Origin: Ricinus communis
Taxonomy: Eukaryota; Streptophyta; Magnoliopsida; Malpighiales; Euphorbiaceae
Assembly (NCBI RefSeq): GCF_019578655.1
Contig: NC_063257.1
Location: 10,230,001-10,294,000, forward strand
Reading direction: 5' to 3'
DNA: 64,000 nt
Below the pieces are notes generated by a model that saw only the letters and a program-made list of their open reading frames with translations, did no database searches and had not been told where the DNA came from. Position numbers and translations under genes: made by a program. Positions 36,120-49,000 of the stretch are shown here, piece after piece; position 1 is the stretch's first letter; every line of letters starts with the position of its first letter.

Positions 36120-38700
36120 AAAGATATATATTATATTATATTATTATTTTAATTTTTTATTTTATTTATAAAAATATGATATATGTTATATATGGTTGTT
36201 ATTATCTCATCAATGAAATTAAATATTAAATAAAAAAATTAATACATAAATCTCTATTAAATTATATCTGTAGTTCACAATATTAAACCTTTATAAGTAA
36301 CAGAAGCATAGGTTGGTACAAATCTGAAAGTTTATTTATCATATTTCGAGTTGAATTCGAACCGGTCTGAAACTAGAGAAGACTGCTAGTCAGTTTTTCC
36401 ACATCTAGAACCATAATCGTCTATCCTAATTTAGGGAAGTGTGATTCTAGTTTCAACACAATTCTTTTAAAAATTTATTTTAATTTATTTTAAATTGATT
36501 GAAACCGATTAAAATAAAAATAGTGAACTAAACCCGACTGTAACTAAAAATTACCGAACCATAAATTGACAATTCTAGAACCGTTGGTTTAAACCGTGGC
36601 GGGGCCTAGTTAAGTATATCTATTTTTTGTTCGTTACACTTACACTATGTTTTTGTGATCTTGATTTTCCTTTAACACAAACGAAATATAAAGGAGGAAT
36701 ATAGAATAAGTTATTGGTTAGTACAATCCATATGCTAATTAATATCAATATTGAATAAAAATTTACCTAAAAGTTTACTCTTTTTGTTTTTCTTTTTTCT
36801 TAAAGTAATTATGTTATTGTCTTTAAAAATACTATTCATATAAATATACTTTTTTATATTTAAATATCATTAATCCTTCATTTATGTGTCCTTTAACATT
36901 TTAAAAACAGCATTTACTTTAATCACTCTATTTGCAGTTCAAGCTTTACATTCAACTGTGTTTGTTCCTTTTCTCCTCTTCGATCATCTTCTTACATAGC
37001 TATTAAAGAGGTTTAGTCGGAACCCTCTTGGCTCTTTGTTGTTTGATGCCATTCCTCTACTCCAAATATAACTGTTTATCCTATCAGTCAACTAATAGGG
37101 AATGAACAATCGGTGGTAGTAATATCCGCCAGGCGTAAACGTACGGACTCTCTTCTGTTGCGAAATGTACGTAAGATCATAGCTAATTTGGACAAAATCT
37201 AAATCTGTTACCGCAACACAAACCTCAAAGTTAAACAGAAAAACTAATTAAATATGAGAGTAAGTTAAATATGAACCTTGACGCTATTGAAGAAATATCT
37301 TTAAAAATCCATTTCCCAACCTAGTTATTTGAGCTGCTACCAAGTACGAGGTTGTGGTTCAGAATTTCGTAAATGATAACTTAACCATGGAAACAATTCC
37401 AGAATTCGTAATCCACAAAAGAAGAAGAAGAAGAAAGAAAAGACAACAAAAAGATATGGCTTAGGCCATATCCCTTGTGGGTGCATAGTCCAGTTTATGG
37501 TATGTTTAGCTGTGTTTGGCACGCAGAGATGGACAAAACAGGACAAGAGAAATAACTGTGCCGTCTAGTGTTTGGTATAAAATAGAAAAAAAAATGGCAC
37601 AAAAAATTAAATAAAAATAAAAATTTGTATACCTAAAATGATAGATAAAATATTAGTTTCAAACTAATTTTATTTTTAAAATTTTAATATTTTTAAGATT
37701 TTTATACATTTATAGTTATTCATAAAATAACATTAATGTATTTTTTATAAAAAAAATAAAGCCTTTTTTTTTTTTTATTATTGATTTTAAGTGAAAAACT
37801 TGAAATATAAGCAGTTAAGGGTATTCTGATAAAAATACACAATAAGATTTGTCCTAGAAGTGGGATAAAACTTGTCCATCACATTTTGGAAGGACAAGAA
37901 AAACTTGTCTATCAATGTTAAACTGCATTTCTCCTCAGTTCAAATTCTACCACTTTTAAGGAATTTTCTTAAAATGTTATGTAGGAGTAGGATTCAGAGT
38001 TGGTCCTATTACCGTCCCTTAAGGATCGGTCCTATATACACAGAATGTAAATAGTTAAATGTGGTGTTCACTAACATATACTAACAATATTTCTGACAAG
38101 AAAAAATCCTATCCTGTCCTGTCTTAACCAAAACTCCCCCTCAAAAGCAATTAAAGTTGATGATTCTGAAGGCCTTTGCGCCAGTAACCTGCCATGTTAT
38201 CATTATACACAAATAATACATAATCTTCATTTTCAAATTGTTTATGTTATAGAGCTTCACTTGGTAGTTGGTACTCATTCTAATACTAGAGTACAGTTGA
38301 AATTTATTGATGCAATATTATGATGCATAAACATGCAATGAGGTCAACTACCGAGTTAAGCAAGACTGGAACTGTTGGAGTTCCAATTCTTATATAAGAG
38401 CTCTAATTTCATTCCACTGAATACAGTAGCATCTTATTAGTTAAAGATTTTTTAAAATATAAGGAAGAGTATCCAGGAGTGCATATAGGGTCAAATAGAA
38501 AGATACAAAAGCAAGTAGAGAGCTTTCACAAATGGAAGCTAACCCGGCCAGTGAAAGGGGCAGTAATGCCAAAATTTACCCCTGTAATATGAGAAGTCAG
38601 TTTCAGTAGCAGAAGGCATTTGGACTAAATTCCTTGTTTCCTCTGTAGTTAGAGTAGGTTAAGAATCTATGTACAGAAATATTGTGCTGCAATGCTTTAC
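35411..38700. other. Intergenic DNA between VHA-G and the next minus-strand gene
   Basis: The right-adjacent 35411-35800 is probably 5' leader and promoter of VHA-G. A (TA)n array lies at about 36085-36116. About 36300-36610 carries GAACCGGTC, AACCGATT and ACCGAACC words typical of decayed hAT MITEs. About 37510-38145 has repeated GGACAAG/CTTGTCC and ACAGGACA motifs in inverted arrangement and may be another MITE. About 38470-38700 is probably the 3' UTR of the next gene. No gene is recognised. Confidence 0.5.
36085..36116. repeat. (TA)n microsatellite
   Basis: About 16 TA units in the intergenic region between VHA-G and the minus-strand gene of unknown function. Confidence 0.9.
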
Positions 38701-41029
38701 TCATCTAAGGTAGACCCTCTGAGTTGTATTTGTTGAATGTTTACCCCTACTTGGGCTGCTGATCTTTCCCTGCTCAAAAGAAGTTCATGAGAAAAAAGAA
38801 AATTTCAGTGCAGCTGTCACAAAAATAGCACAATAATGGAAAATTTAAGAAGAGATGTTTCATTCTATTTGTAGTTCTTTATTTTCACAAGATATAAGGT
38901 AAAGAGTAGAATCAAAAAAATTTTAATAACAGGAAATCCCGACTAATTTTCTAATATGAAACTGATGTCATCATGCACGGTACTGTTTTACAAAGTACAA
39001 GGCAATGTTATGGTAAAAAATGAAGGCATAAATCATAACTTTTCTTGTAACAGGAAATCCCGACTAAATTTTTCATAATAAAAAAAAAAAGTTGTGCATT
39101 TTAGATATTCTTACCTGGTATACAGCACCAAAATTAGGAATAACAAGACATATTTTGACCAACAATATTTTAGTCCAAGATTATGTAGTTTTAGCAAAGA
39201 GTAGACAAAAGCAGATTTTGAAGTCTCAAAATTTACAACTGAAACTCATACCTTTAGACGTCCTGTTCTATCATCCTTTTGTGACAGATATTGTTTTGCT
39301 GCTTTCTGACCCCTAACCATGACTCCAGAAGCAATGTCTCCATTACTGCATTTCTGGTTTCCTGTTGAATTCTCACTTCCAGCACCAACCATCCTGCTAG
39401 GCCTGCCCATTGCAACCTTCACTTTAGCCTTTGCAGGACCAGTTAATGAACGACGTTCATTAATTCTAACTGGCAGCAAAGCTTTGGCACGCAGGGTCTT
39501 ACTTTGAACCTGTTTTTAACAATTTCAGCATGTGATATATGATGTTTCATAAATTTAATTGTCATTCATTTTAATAGTTGGTTACTGTTCTAACAGTTAG
39601 TAGGACATTTTACATGCAAATTATCCAAAGAAATGGGTTCAAATAATGAAGTAAGGACAAGTACTAATGCATTTTTCCTAAATTTACAGCTTCTCACCTT
39701 GGAATTTGCAGCTTCCTTTTGTGTTGGCTTTGAGGCATTACTTGTCCCTTCCCTTCTAGAATTACTGGTTCCGCCTTTACCTTGAACAAAAGAAGCCTTG
39801 GAGGCATAAGAAGCTTTCACCTTGTCTTTCATTACTCTAATCATCCTTGCTTCATTTCTGCTATTTGGAGTCTGTTCACTCTGCTGTGTCAATGCAAATG
39901 TAGGCCACTGAACGTCATAACCAGAGTTTGAAGATGAACCTACACTAGATTTTCCTGATGCAGAATTGCTGTTTCTCAATTGCCTTCTATTGTTACTATT
40001 ATTATTCCTAACATCCACCCTTGATGCTTGCCTTGTGGCACAACTTTTCCTAAGACTACTTCTCATGGCTGACACAAGGCCACTGGAATGACCAAATGCC
40101 CGACTTGATATCTCCAGGTTTCTTTTCTGTAATTTCTGATCATTCTCACAAGTTATGGTACTCGCATTGCTTTCACTTGCCTTGTCCACCATAGAGCCCA
40201 AACTACCTTCAGAATTTCCATCAGTATATGTAGCACAATGATGATTTTCTTTAGTATTTCTCGTTAAATCTCTCTCAACAACCAGACTAGTTTTCAACCT
40301 TGAGTTTGCTTTGGAATTTATAAAGCTTAGTTTAGGTTTCATTTCCCCACAAAATCCTGTACTCTCTGTAGTAGACTTCCCACTTAAAGCTTTGACTGGA
40401 TGCTTCTTATTCAATGAGAAATCAGGACACTTCCCACCCCACTTTTTGCTTGCATAGTGCTTTCCCCTTGATCTTGAGACTGAGGAAGGAAGCTCCGGGG
40501 AAGATGTCCTCTTCAGATCAATAATGTCTGAGGACGCACTGCCTTCACCAGAATAAGCAAATGCAGCTTTTAACTGGAGAGAAGAACACTGGTGAAACCT
40601 GAATATCACATCAATTGAGCATTACCTAACAAGCACTGTCCCTATTAAGCCTTAGATTAATAGCAGAACTCCAAAATAAATAGGAAAAGTTATTGGAGAA
40701 AGAATGCATACAAATGGCTAGTGTGAAACCACCCATCATCTCTGCAACATAGCCAATAAAGATATGCATTGAGTAAACGATTATTAAACTTTAAAAAAGT
40801 ATAATCCTTCACAAATCACAACCCATTACGTAAGACACTTACACGTCTGTGTAATTGGAGTTTGCTTCAAGTGTAAGATCCACCCACATTGGTGCTTCAA
40901 TTTCATCCTATAATTATCAATAATCAATAGCCAGATAACAGAATGCAAGAAAATCAAAGATAAAGGATGAAAGAGCCATGATTTAGGAATGCATGGACAG
41001 TAACTAGACAATAATAGCATCAGATGAAA

Positions 41030-41064
<35 letters not shown>

Positions 41065-41308
41065 TGACAAGAATAGACATCAATCGATTTCTTTCCCTTC
41101 CTAACGTTATCTAGCAATCAAATGCAGCTCAAGTTAAGCAGAATCTTTCAAGAATCAAACCCTAAATTTCCAAATCGATACTGATAACACCACAATCAAT
41201 TACTCATAGAAAACATATAAAATGACCATATCAAAACCCTAGAAATTCATTTACCAGAAATGCCCAATGATCTCTGGAAATCTTGAGAGATATTTCTTCT
41301 GAATCCAT
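38701..41308 (-). CDS. Conserved plant protein of unknown function
   Basis: Six exons on the minus strand: 41255-41308, 40843-40907, 40712-40741, 39698-40598, 39252-39509 and 38701-38769; phases agree and give 458 aa. The N-terminus (MDSEEISLKISRDHWAFL, then DEIEAPMWVDLTLE, then DDGWFHTSH, then FHQCSSLQLKAAFA) looks like a conserved plant module, but I cannot name it. From about residue 65 the protein is Ser/Asn/Lys/Arg-rich, of low complexity and probably disordered. A basic segment (ALLPVRINERRSLTGPAKAK) lies near the C-terminus. The last exon is inferred from phase and splice sites (AAG|GTATGA donor, GAGCAG acceptor); without it the frame would end one codon later at 39247-39251. High basic content hints at a nuclear or nucleic-acid role, which is inference only. 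Confidence 0.75.
38927..39067 (+). repeat. Short direct repeat in the last intron
   Basis: TAACAGGAAATCCCGACTAA (20 bp) occurs exactly at 38927-38946 and 39048-39067. The preceding GGTAAA-containing bases are also loosely similar, suggesting a small local duplication of about 121 bp inside the intron. Confidence 0.7.
41030..41061 (+). repeat. (AAT)n microsatellite
   Basis: About ten AAT units in intron 1 of the minus-strand gene of unknown function. Confidence 0.9.
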
Positions 41309-42037
41309 TGGACTATCGCAAGCAATAAAGATTCTTCAATCCCAACGCCAACAAAAATTAGAAGAATATAATAGGTAGAAGAAAGAACACTAATGCATAT
41401 GGCTCTTGATTGTGTCTTGGAGACCCAAATCCTCCATTTTCAATGCACTGTCTTTTGGCCCTCTGGTTGTTTAGCAAAGATCGCAACAGAAAATAACCCA
41501 AATATAAACATGAGCAAAACGCCGACGTACATTGTCATGTGAGGTCGTGTTGGGCTGCTGGTGCTGCTGGCTCCTAAAAATTAGACCGTTAGTTATTGGT
41601 GTGATTTGAATTGTGCTGGAATGACGAGAATACCCTTAGAAATTTTGAGAAAACATAAAGAGAGCGCGTTGCTGCAGCACAAACGAGAAGAAACCCCTTC
41701 TTCTTTTCCTTTTTTGCCCTTTTAATCATTTTGTCCATTTCTTGTTATTTCCATGGCCCAATCGATGCAATTCTTTATCAAGATCAATCCTATTCTGAAA
41801 ATTGGCTCACCAATTTTTTTTAATTTAATTTTTTTTATGGTTTATCAAGGCTTTCATTTTTTACGGAGTGTAATAACTTTATTTATTTGCTCTAATAGTA
41901 GAAATTTCATCTGCATCACTGTTATCAAATTTTTAGTTTTAGTTAATATTTTAAATAATTAAATATATCTCAATCATTCAATATTATATATAAAACATTT
42001 ATATATATATATTTATATATTATTGTTTTATTTGTTA

Positions 42038-42045
<8 letters not shown>

Positions 42046-42100
<55 letters not shown>
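42046..42100. repeat. (AT)n microsatellite, 55 bp uninterrupted
   Basis: The longest dinucleotide array in the window, likely length-polymorphic and prone to cruciform formation or assembly error. Confidence 0.95.
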
Positions 42101-42102
<2 letters not shown>

Positions 42103-42217
42103 TAAAAATTCATCAAAATAAAATTTAAAATTAGTAGCCAAAAGTAGAAAAGAATTAGAGAAAAAGAATTCCATCCAATTATGTGATACAAAGACCTTAG
42201 ACAAACATATCGACGGT

Positions 42218-42270
42218 GGCAAACAACCCATTTCCGCAGTCAAATGTGCTATGAAATGGGTTGTTTTGCC
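42218..42270. repeat. Hairpin with 17/18-bp arms
   Basis: Arms GGCAAACAACCCATTTC (42218-42234) and GAAATGGGTTGTTTTGCC (42253-42270) pair with a single bulged base around an 18-base loop. GTGGCAAAC also occurs again at about 42286. It may be the core of a small foldback element. Confidence 0.6.
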
Positions 42271-43132
42271 AAGGCACAAATAGTTGTGGCAAACACATCT
42301 AATAACATATATATATATACATATACACACACACTTAAGAGTCTAATTGAATTATAAGTAAGTGGCTCTAAGGGCTTACAGAGAACTCCGAACTCAACTT
42401 TCAAATCACCCACAAAATATCTCAATTTGCTTGGAATAACCATTAAAGTAAATAAAGAAAACCAGTAAAGATATAGAAAAGAAATTAAGTAAAAGAAGGA
42501 TTTGGAGGCCTAGATGGTGCTTTCAGTTGAGAGATTTTCTGTTCAATGGAAAAAGAAATGATGAGGAAAGAAAGATGGGGAATAAAAATGATGGACCAGA
42601 AGAAATTTTCTTCTATTCATATTTTTTTATTCTTCTCTTTATCCTCACTTTCCCAAAGAAGAAAAACATGAATCCTCCATCTTTATTTCTTCCACTTTCC
42701 TTTTCTTTCCCTACCTTTCCCCCTTTCCAAACAAAGGGACAAAGATTCTACCCATTTAATTATTAATAATGATTATTCCCCATGATGCAAAATATGCAAT
42801 CTTCTTATCAAAATAAATGGAATACAGGAGAAGAATTAATTATCCATCCTTGTCAGGATTTGAAGGTAAGAATTTGCTGCTTACTGCAGTTGACTTTATT
42901 CATGGATGCTATTCAAGAATCATATGATATTATATTGGTTCCCTGTATATATATGTGATGGGTGAGTTTTACAAAATTCAAAGAAATTTAGCTCCACCCA
43001 AAGTTGGACACTTTGAAGTTGAATTTGACAGCATTATTTTTAGTCAATTGTCGTTGCAGCACTTGGTCTTGTAATTGACATAAAAGATTAAAAATGGAGC
43101 AAATTGGAATGTCAAACTTCTCTTCAACATCT

Positions 43133-43139
43133 TATATAT
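43133..43139 (+). promoter_or_regulatory. Probable TATA box of the proteinase-inhibitor gene
   Basis: TATATAT lies about 55 bases upstream of the ATG, allowing a leader of roughly 25-30 bases. The degenerate copy downstream (43703-43908) lacks this motif at the equivalent place. Confidence 0.5.
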
Positions 43140-43191
43140 GAGTGCTCTCAGAGATCTGCAAGTTAACCCCCCATTTTATTAGTGGCAAACC

Positions 43192-43622
43192 ATGGCTACT
43201 TACAAAGTTGCTCTTGCTCTTCTCCTCCTATATGGTATGTTTTTATGATCCTTCTCTCTTTTCAGCTCTTTCATGAAATTATGTTTTTAAAACATGCTTG
43301 ATTCTTTATCCAAATTTTGTTCTTTCCGCTTGAAATCTGATTGACTCGCAGCTAATTTCCTGTTTCTGTTTCTTTTTCCATGTTCTCTTGTTATTTATAA
43401 ACATTAGTTGTCCTCAATTTGCATCTACCTATTTCAGGTGCTATTTCACTACAGGCCACTTCAGGGAAAGCTTGCCCTCTTTATTGCTTGGACGTAGAGT
43501 ACATGACTTGCCAATCTTCAGGAGATGAGAAGCTTAATCCCAGTTGCAACTGCTGCTTAGCTCCCAAGAATTGTACCCTTCACCTTTCTGATGGCACTTC
43601 ACTGTTCTGTAAGCCAAATTGA
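43192..43622 (+). CDS. Single-domain potato type II (PIN2) proteinase inhibitor
   Basis: Two exons, 43192-43234 and 43438-43622, give 75 aa. A hydrophobic signal peptide (MATYKVALALLLLYGAISLQA) is followed by a compact mature domain beginning near GKACPLYC, with eight cysteines in the order expected for the PIN2 family (C...C...C...C-N-C-C...C...C, including YMTC, SCNCC and LFC). The intron falls inside the signal peptide, as is usual for this family. Family knowledge: PIN2 domains inhibit serine proteases such as trypsin or chymotrypsin and are often defence- or flower-related secreted proteins. The reactive-site residue was not assigned. It could also be a PIN2-like peptide with another role. 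Confidence 0.78.
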
Positions 43623-43702
43623 GATCAGGGACCACATGTGTCTTGCTTTCCTTCTTGATCAGGATATCGTATCCTGCTTTTGAAGAAAATAAAAGTTATA
43701 AA

Positions 43703-43908
43703 AGTTGGCTTTAACAAAATTATCTTTAGTCAGTTATCAGAAAACTTAAACTTACATTCTATCTGTTGGGTCTGTAATTGATATAAACATTATAAACATA
43801 GCAAAGATGAAGGTCAAAACTTGTCTTACAACATAATACAGAAGGGTATACTTTCAGATATCTGCAGAATTACTATCTCAATTTTGTTGGTGGAAATATT
43901 GCTACTTA
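43703..43908 (+). pseudogene. Relic tandem copy of the inhibitor gene's 5' end
   Basis: This stretch aligns in order with 43003-43203, the promoter and start of the inhibitor gene. Matching pairs are CTTTAGTCAGTTATC with TTTTAGTCAATTGTC, TCTGTAATTGATATAAA with CTTGTAATTGACATAAA, CAGATATCTGCAGAATTA with CAGAGATCTGCAAGTTAA, and TGGAAATATTGCTACTTAT with TGGCAAACCATGGCTACTTAC. The ATG has become ATT and similarity ends a few codons later. No cysteine domain follows. It is a dead remnant of a tandem duplication. Confidence 0.7.
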
Positions 43909-46025
43909 TCTCAATTGGCATCCGAGGTGTGATAGCACTTATGATATACTTGTTGAATACGTTGGCGGTTTGGTTCGTAAAACATTATCTAAAATTTCAA
44001 TAGTTTTAATATATCTATATATTTAAGATTTAAATTCGAAAACTTAGTTAAACTCAAAAAGACCATCACCGTCTCATCTTCGTATTCGTATAGATAAAAG
44101 ACTTTTGACTTTTAATTATAAGAGGTAGAAAACAATATTTTCTTTACCTGATTTCAGAAAAATTAGAGGTTTAAGTGAGCTCAAGATTGCTGATTGCAGA
44201 TTTCAGGCTGACCATTATTATCTCATCAAACACTTCCACTGCTTGAGCAATTTTACCATCCCTACAAGTACCTTAGCTTGATGAGATAGTGTGGCCACTG
44301 ATTTACTTTAAAAATAAAGTTGTAAATCCAGGACTGCTGTGTTAAAATTTTTGGGAAAGTAATTTGGCACTTATTAGATTTTATTCGATACACTCTAGAT
44401 TAACAATCGATATAGAATTTAGAATTTAGGGATATAAATAAAAAATTTGATGAGACCTTAAATATAATAATTAAGAGGATATAAATAAAAATTAATTAAC
44501 AATATAGGGGTTGAGATAAAGATATAAAAACTTTAAAAATACCGGTAATATTTTTTCAAAAAATTATCTAAAACTTTATGGGTAAAAAGAATATATATAT
44601 ATTAAATTAAATAAAAACAATCTATTCAACGGTGTCACATCATATGGATAAAAATATAGAGATAAAAATAAATAAACCATCACCCATCACTTTTAATTTT
44701 TATTAACATCTGCCCTTTTATTTAATAGGATATATAAATGGTAACACTTAATGTGATTTATCAATTCTATATATTATAAGTATAAATAACATCATCCTTC
44801 GGTTTTAAAGAAATTAATCCATGTCACCTTTATCTGTTTTATTTACTTTTATTTAAATGATTCATATGGTAATGATGGAAAAACCCAAACGTAGCAAGGA
44901 GAATGATGATTTGCACTTATATGGAACATCCCAAGGTTAAAGTTCTACAACCAAAAAAATCCATATTCTAAGAGAAAATTGTTAAATTTATTTAATCTAT
45001 ATTATTTTTTATAAATAAAATTAATTATTATAATAACATACGTGATATAATTTTATGCGATATAAAATTTATATTAACTGTTTTCTAATTATAGATAATT
45101 AATAAAATTGTATTAATTCAACTTAATAAATATTATACTTTGAGATAATTGTGAATATATATTTAAATATAGAATTAAAATATTAAATATTAAATGAATG
45201 AATTTAATTGTCTCAATATGTGTTTGCTGTATTGAATTGTACACATGTTTGATGCTGACATGGAACCCCATTCGTAAAATAAATTTCTTTTTTTTATTAA
45301 AAATGATTAAAAGTGGGTTAAATTAAAATTAAGATTAATTTTTATATTTGAAGAAAAGTCCACTTCCCCCGATATGCATTTGTGGAGATGCATCGGGGGT
45401 CACCTCACCTTAAATTTGCCAGAAAAAGCAACCCAATTTTAGAGGGTACAACAGCCCCCCAAAATAGACACTCCTTTTCCACTCTCTCTTTCCCACGGGC
45501 TTCGTTACTCTCCGTTACCACCCACCCATCCCTTTCTTTATTGGTTCGTGTACTGCACGCCCCCGCACACGGGCAACCGACTCTTTAAGTTTTTAACCGT
45601 CAAGTATACAGTAATCAAATCCAGAAAACGATGACGTTTCGTCCCTTTAATCTGTACCCGGGCCATTACAAACTTTAAAGCACCGTTATCTTCTCTCATG
45701 ATGTGTACCTTATCCCCATTTCATCACCGTTAACTAATATCAATCATTCAGTTAGGATCGTTTTCATTAACATCTGACGGCTGATATTGAATTATCAAAA
45801 TAGATGTATGCACACAGGAATAGCAGTTATTATTACAGTAACATGAACAAAAAAGAAAAGGAACAAAAGGGAAGTGTCTAGTTCTTTTGTTACTCTTACC
45901 AAAGAGAAGTAAAGTAATAAAGAAAGAAGCGAAAAAGAAAAAGAAAAGGTTTTGTTTTTGGTTTCTGTTTCTCCATTAAAAGCAACAACAAAATCTCCTG
46001 AAACTAATTCCATTAAGTGAAGCAG
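43909..46025. other. Intergenic DNA upstream of the bHLH gene
   Basis: A/T-rich and without a gene to about 45350. From 45360 the composition is more balanced: this is likely the bHLH promoter and 5' leader, with a CGATGACGTTTCG imperfect palindrome near 45628 and an A/G-rich leader (about 45840-45950). No TATA box was fixed. Confidence 0.5.
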
Positions 46026-49000
46026 ATGCAACCAACACCTTCCTCTGGTGGTGGTGGTGGTGGAGGTGGTGGAGAGAATCGAGTTGGGTTGGCTCGTTTC
46101 AGGTCTGCACCACCAACTTGGTTAGAAGCACTTCTTGAGGAAGAAGAAGAAGAAGAGGACCCATTAAAGCCAACCCAAACTCTGACTCAATTATTAGCAT
46201 CAAACACTACTAGAAATTCTTTACCCTTTGGGCCTTCTAGTTCTTCTGTTGTTGAACCGGGTGGTGGCAGTAATTTGTTTGAACCGGGTGGTGGTGGTGG
46301 TTTTCAAAGGCAACATAGTTCTCCAGCTGATTTTTTAGTGAATTCAGGGATTGGAAATGATGGGTATTTTGCTAACTTTGGAATTCCTCCAAATTATGAA
46401 TATATTTCACCCAATATGGATGTTTCTCCTTCTGGTAAAAGGACTAGAGATGTTCAGTTGCAGCACTCTTCTGCTAATAAGTACCCTCCTCTCTTGGTAT
46501 GTGCAATTTACAATTTCTTGTTAAGTGTGTTTTGTTAGCCTGCTTCTTGCAGTGTACTATCTTATATAGGATTTTTGGAAAAATTGTATTACTCTTGCTT
46601 ACATACATCACGGTTCAATTTAATTAGATAGAGGATTTGTAAAGTTTTAGGGTTTTAACTGATTTTTTTTCATTGGTTTGCAATTTGTGGTCATTTGAAT
46701 TTCTGGTTTCATAGAAAGGAGAGCAAAGTAGTCAGGTTCCTGGTGGTGGTGATGGGATGTCTAGTTTGATAGAAATGGAAATGGAGAAGCTTTTAGAGGA
46801 TTCAGTACCATGTAGAGTTCGTGCGAAGCGAGGCTGTGCTACACATCCTCGGAGTATTGCAGAGAGGGTAAGCTGGATTGTTTTGTTTGCTATGTTTCCA
46901 ACTTTATGAATATTATAGCTAAACTGTCCCAATAAACTTTTCTTTTATCTTAGGTTCGAAGAACTCGAATCAGTGACCGAATAAGGAAGCTTCAGGAACT
47001 TGTTCCAAACATGGATAAGGTAACATAACCATCATTGTAAATTCTATTAATTATTAAGTTAAAGATTACTTGTGATAAGAGTTCTTCTTTATTGAGAAAT
47101 TTTCAATAAGAAAACAAAAGCATTACTGCCTTTATTATTAGGTCTTTGAGGATCTTTTAGGAATTCAATTAGCATCCTTGTAGGGTGAGTCAGATAACTA
47201 GTAGAGATATGTGTTATCAAAAGGTTGCATATTGCAGATTTTACTTCTAGAACTCATGTGAGTACAGCAATTTCACTATTCATGTTTAAATTCTTGTGAT
47301 TTGTTTTATATATCATTTTATGTGAGAATTCAGAACCATGGTATAAAGTTTTCATACTAGACTGTTGTACTGCTATCTGGAATCCACTTTCTAGTAATTC
47401 ATGCCTACTAATGTAAATTTCACCAATGGTTGTTGAACTTCACAATAATTCTACTCGTAATTGCTCATCGAATTTAATTCTGTTGCAAATAGCTTAATTG
47501 CAGTGATAACTCTCCCAAAATTGATGTGGCTTTACCTGAAAGATTCTTTTTTTTTTTTTAAATAAAAGTATAGACACAATTTGTTCTACCCTTTGTGGTA
47601 TCCATTGTTCAACATGTCACTCCTTTCTCAGGTACATGTCAAATTTTTGGTAGAGTTATCACCTGAATTAAGGTAATTGCAAATTTAAAGTTTGATGAAG
47701 AAAGAATAACTAGTTAACTTTGTCTCAGTAAAGTTAATACCAGCGCAAGTTAATTTATCAACTGCTAGTGCAAGTTATCCATGCCTAGTGTTTAGGGTGA
47801 AAATCAATGTTGTAGAAGTATGTGTGTACTGTGGTTAAGCTGTCAGACCAAAATAAACTGAAAAAACTCTAATACATTCTCAAAATATGTGACCTTAATT
47901 AACATGATTCTCAGATACTTAGGAGACGGCGATACTAATAGACACAGTTCTCTCTTCTAAATTGATATTATTTTCAAGGAACTTGTTTTATATGCCAATA
48001 AAAGGAGAAGGAAAAATACTAATAAACAAATATATATTAATGTCACAGTGCTAAACATTGAAGTCAAAAGAATGTTCCAACATGCTATTAGGAGATTTTG
48101 CCAATCTGTCCTCTCAACTGCTCCTTAATTCAGAGTCATTAAACTTAATGCTGAATTTCACTGCACTAACTCACTTCAATTTGCAGAAAATTGAAATGTT
48201 ACTAGAACTTAGTTTGTGTTTTAATCAGTTCACTTTAGTTGAATGGTTGTGGAAATTTTAATTAGATATTCTTCATGTCAACCAAGTCCATATCCTACAT
48301 ACTTGCACTTGACTAAAACTCTGCCAAGTCCTAATGATTAATTCTTATTGAAGTACATATAGCAAGCTCATGACTGTTTTTCTTTTTCTTTTTTATAATG
48401 TAAAAATGACAATCTTAAGATTAACTAGATAAAATAATTAAAATTAAACCTTAATTTTCATGACTATTAAACTTGTCATATTTTATTTTCCTTGAAGAAC
48501 ATGGTATGCAAACAATCATGAAGCAAATTTGATGCTTTTGTTAGGATTGACCATTCTTTCTCCTTTAAAATTTTCCAAGAACGTATGCTTCATTAAAGGA
48601 GCAAGAAATGAAGATTAAAGTTTTTTTACAATTGATAATCTTTTATAAAAGCTACCTAGGGATAAATTTAGCAAAAAAAGGAGAGATTTTGCTCACTTCC
48701 CTATAGATTCTCCCAGGAAGAGGTTGACAAACTTCCCAAAGTTTTGTTGTTCAAAACAAGATGTGTTTGAGTGTGCTTGCATTCATAATTGAATTAAACC
48801 AAATATGATAACATTTTTAATTCTCCCAAAATGATAAGGTATTCTTGAATATTGCACAAGAACTTTTGAGTGGTAAAATAATGTATTTTGAAACCATATA
48901 TGCTCTACGTGTTTTGTTATTTGGTTATGACGTGGTGCTTCTTTTATTCAATCATCAATTCTTTATTATAGTTAAGCTTGAGTAATGGTTATATTTCGCT

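Larger units (their letters stand above)
41309..42945. other. Intergenic DNA between divergent genes
   Basis: About 41309-41500 is the probable 5' leader and promoter of the minus-strand gene of unknown function. Beyond it lie the (AT)n array at 42046-42100, a hairpin at 42218-42270 and a purine/pyrimidine-biased stretch at 42530-42740. No gene is recognised. The Ile/Tyr-rich open frames across 42046-42100 are products of the microsatellite. Confidence 0.55.

Noticed and set aside
41970..42330. Minus-strand open frames rich in Ile and Tyr
   Set aside because: They are translations of the (AT)n microsatellite.
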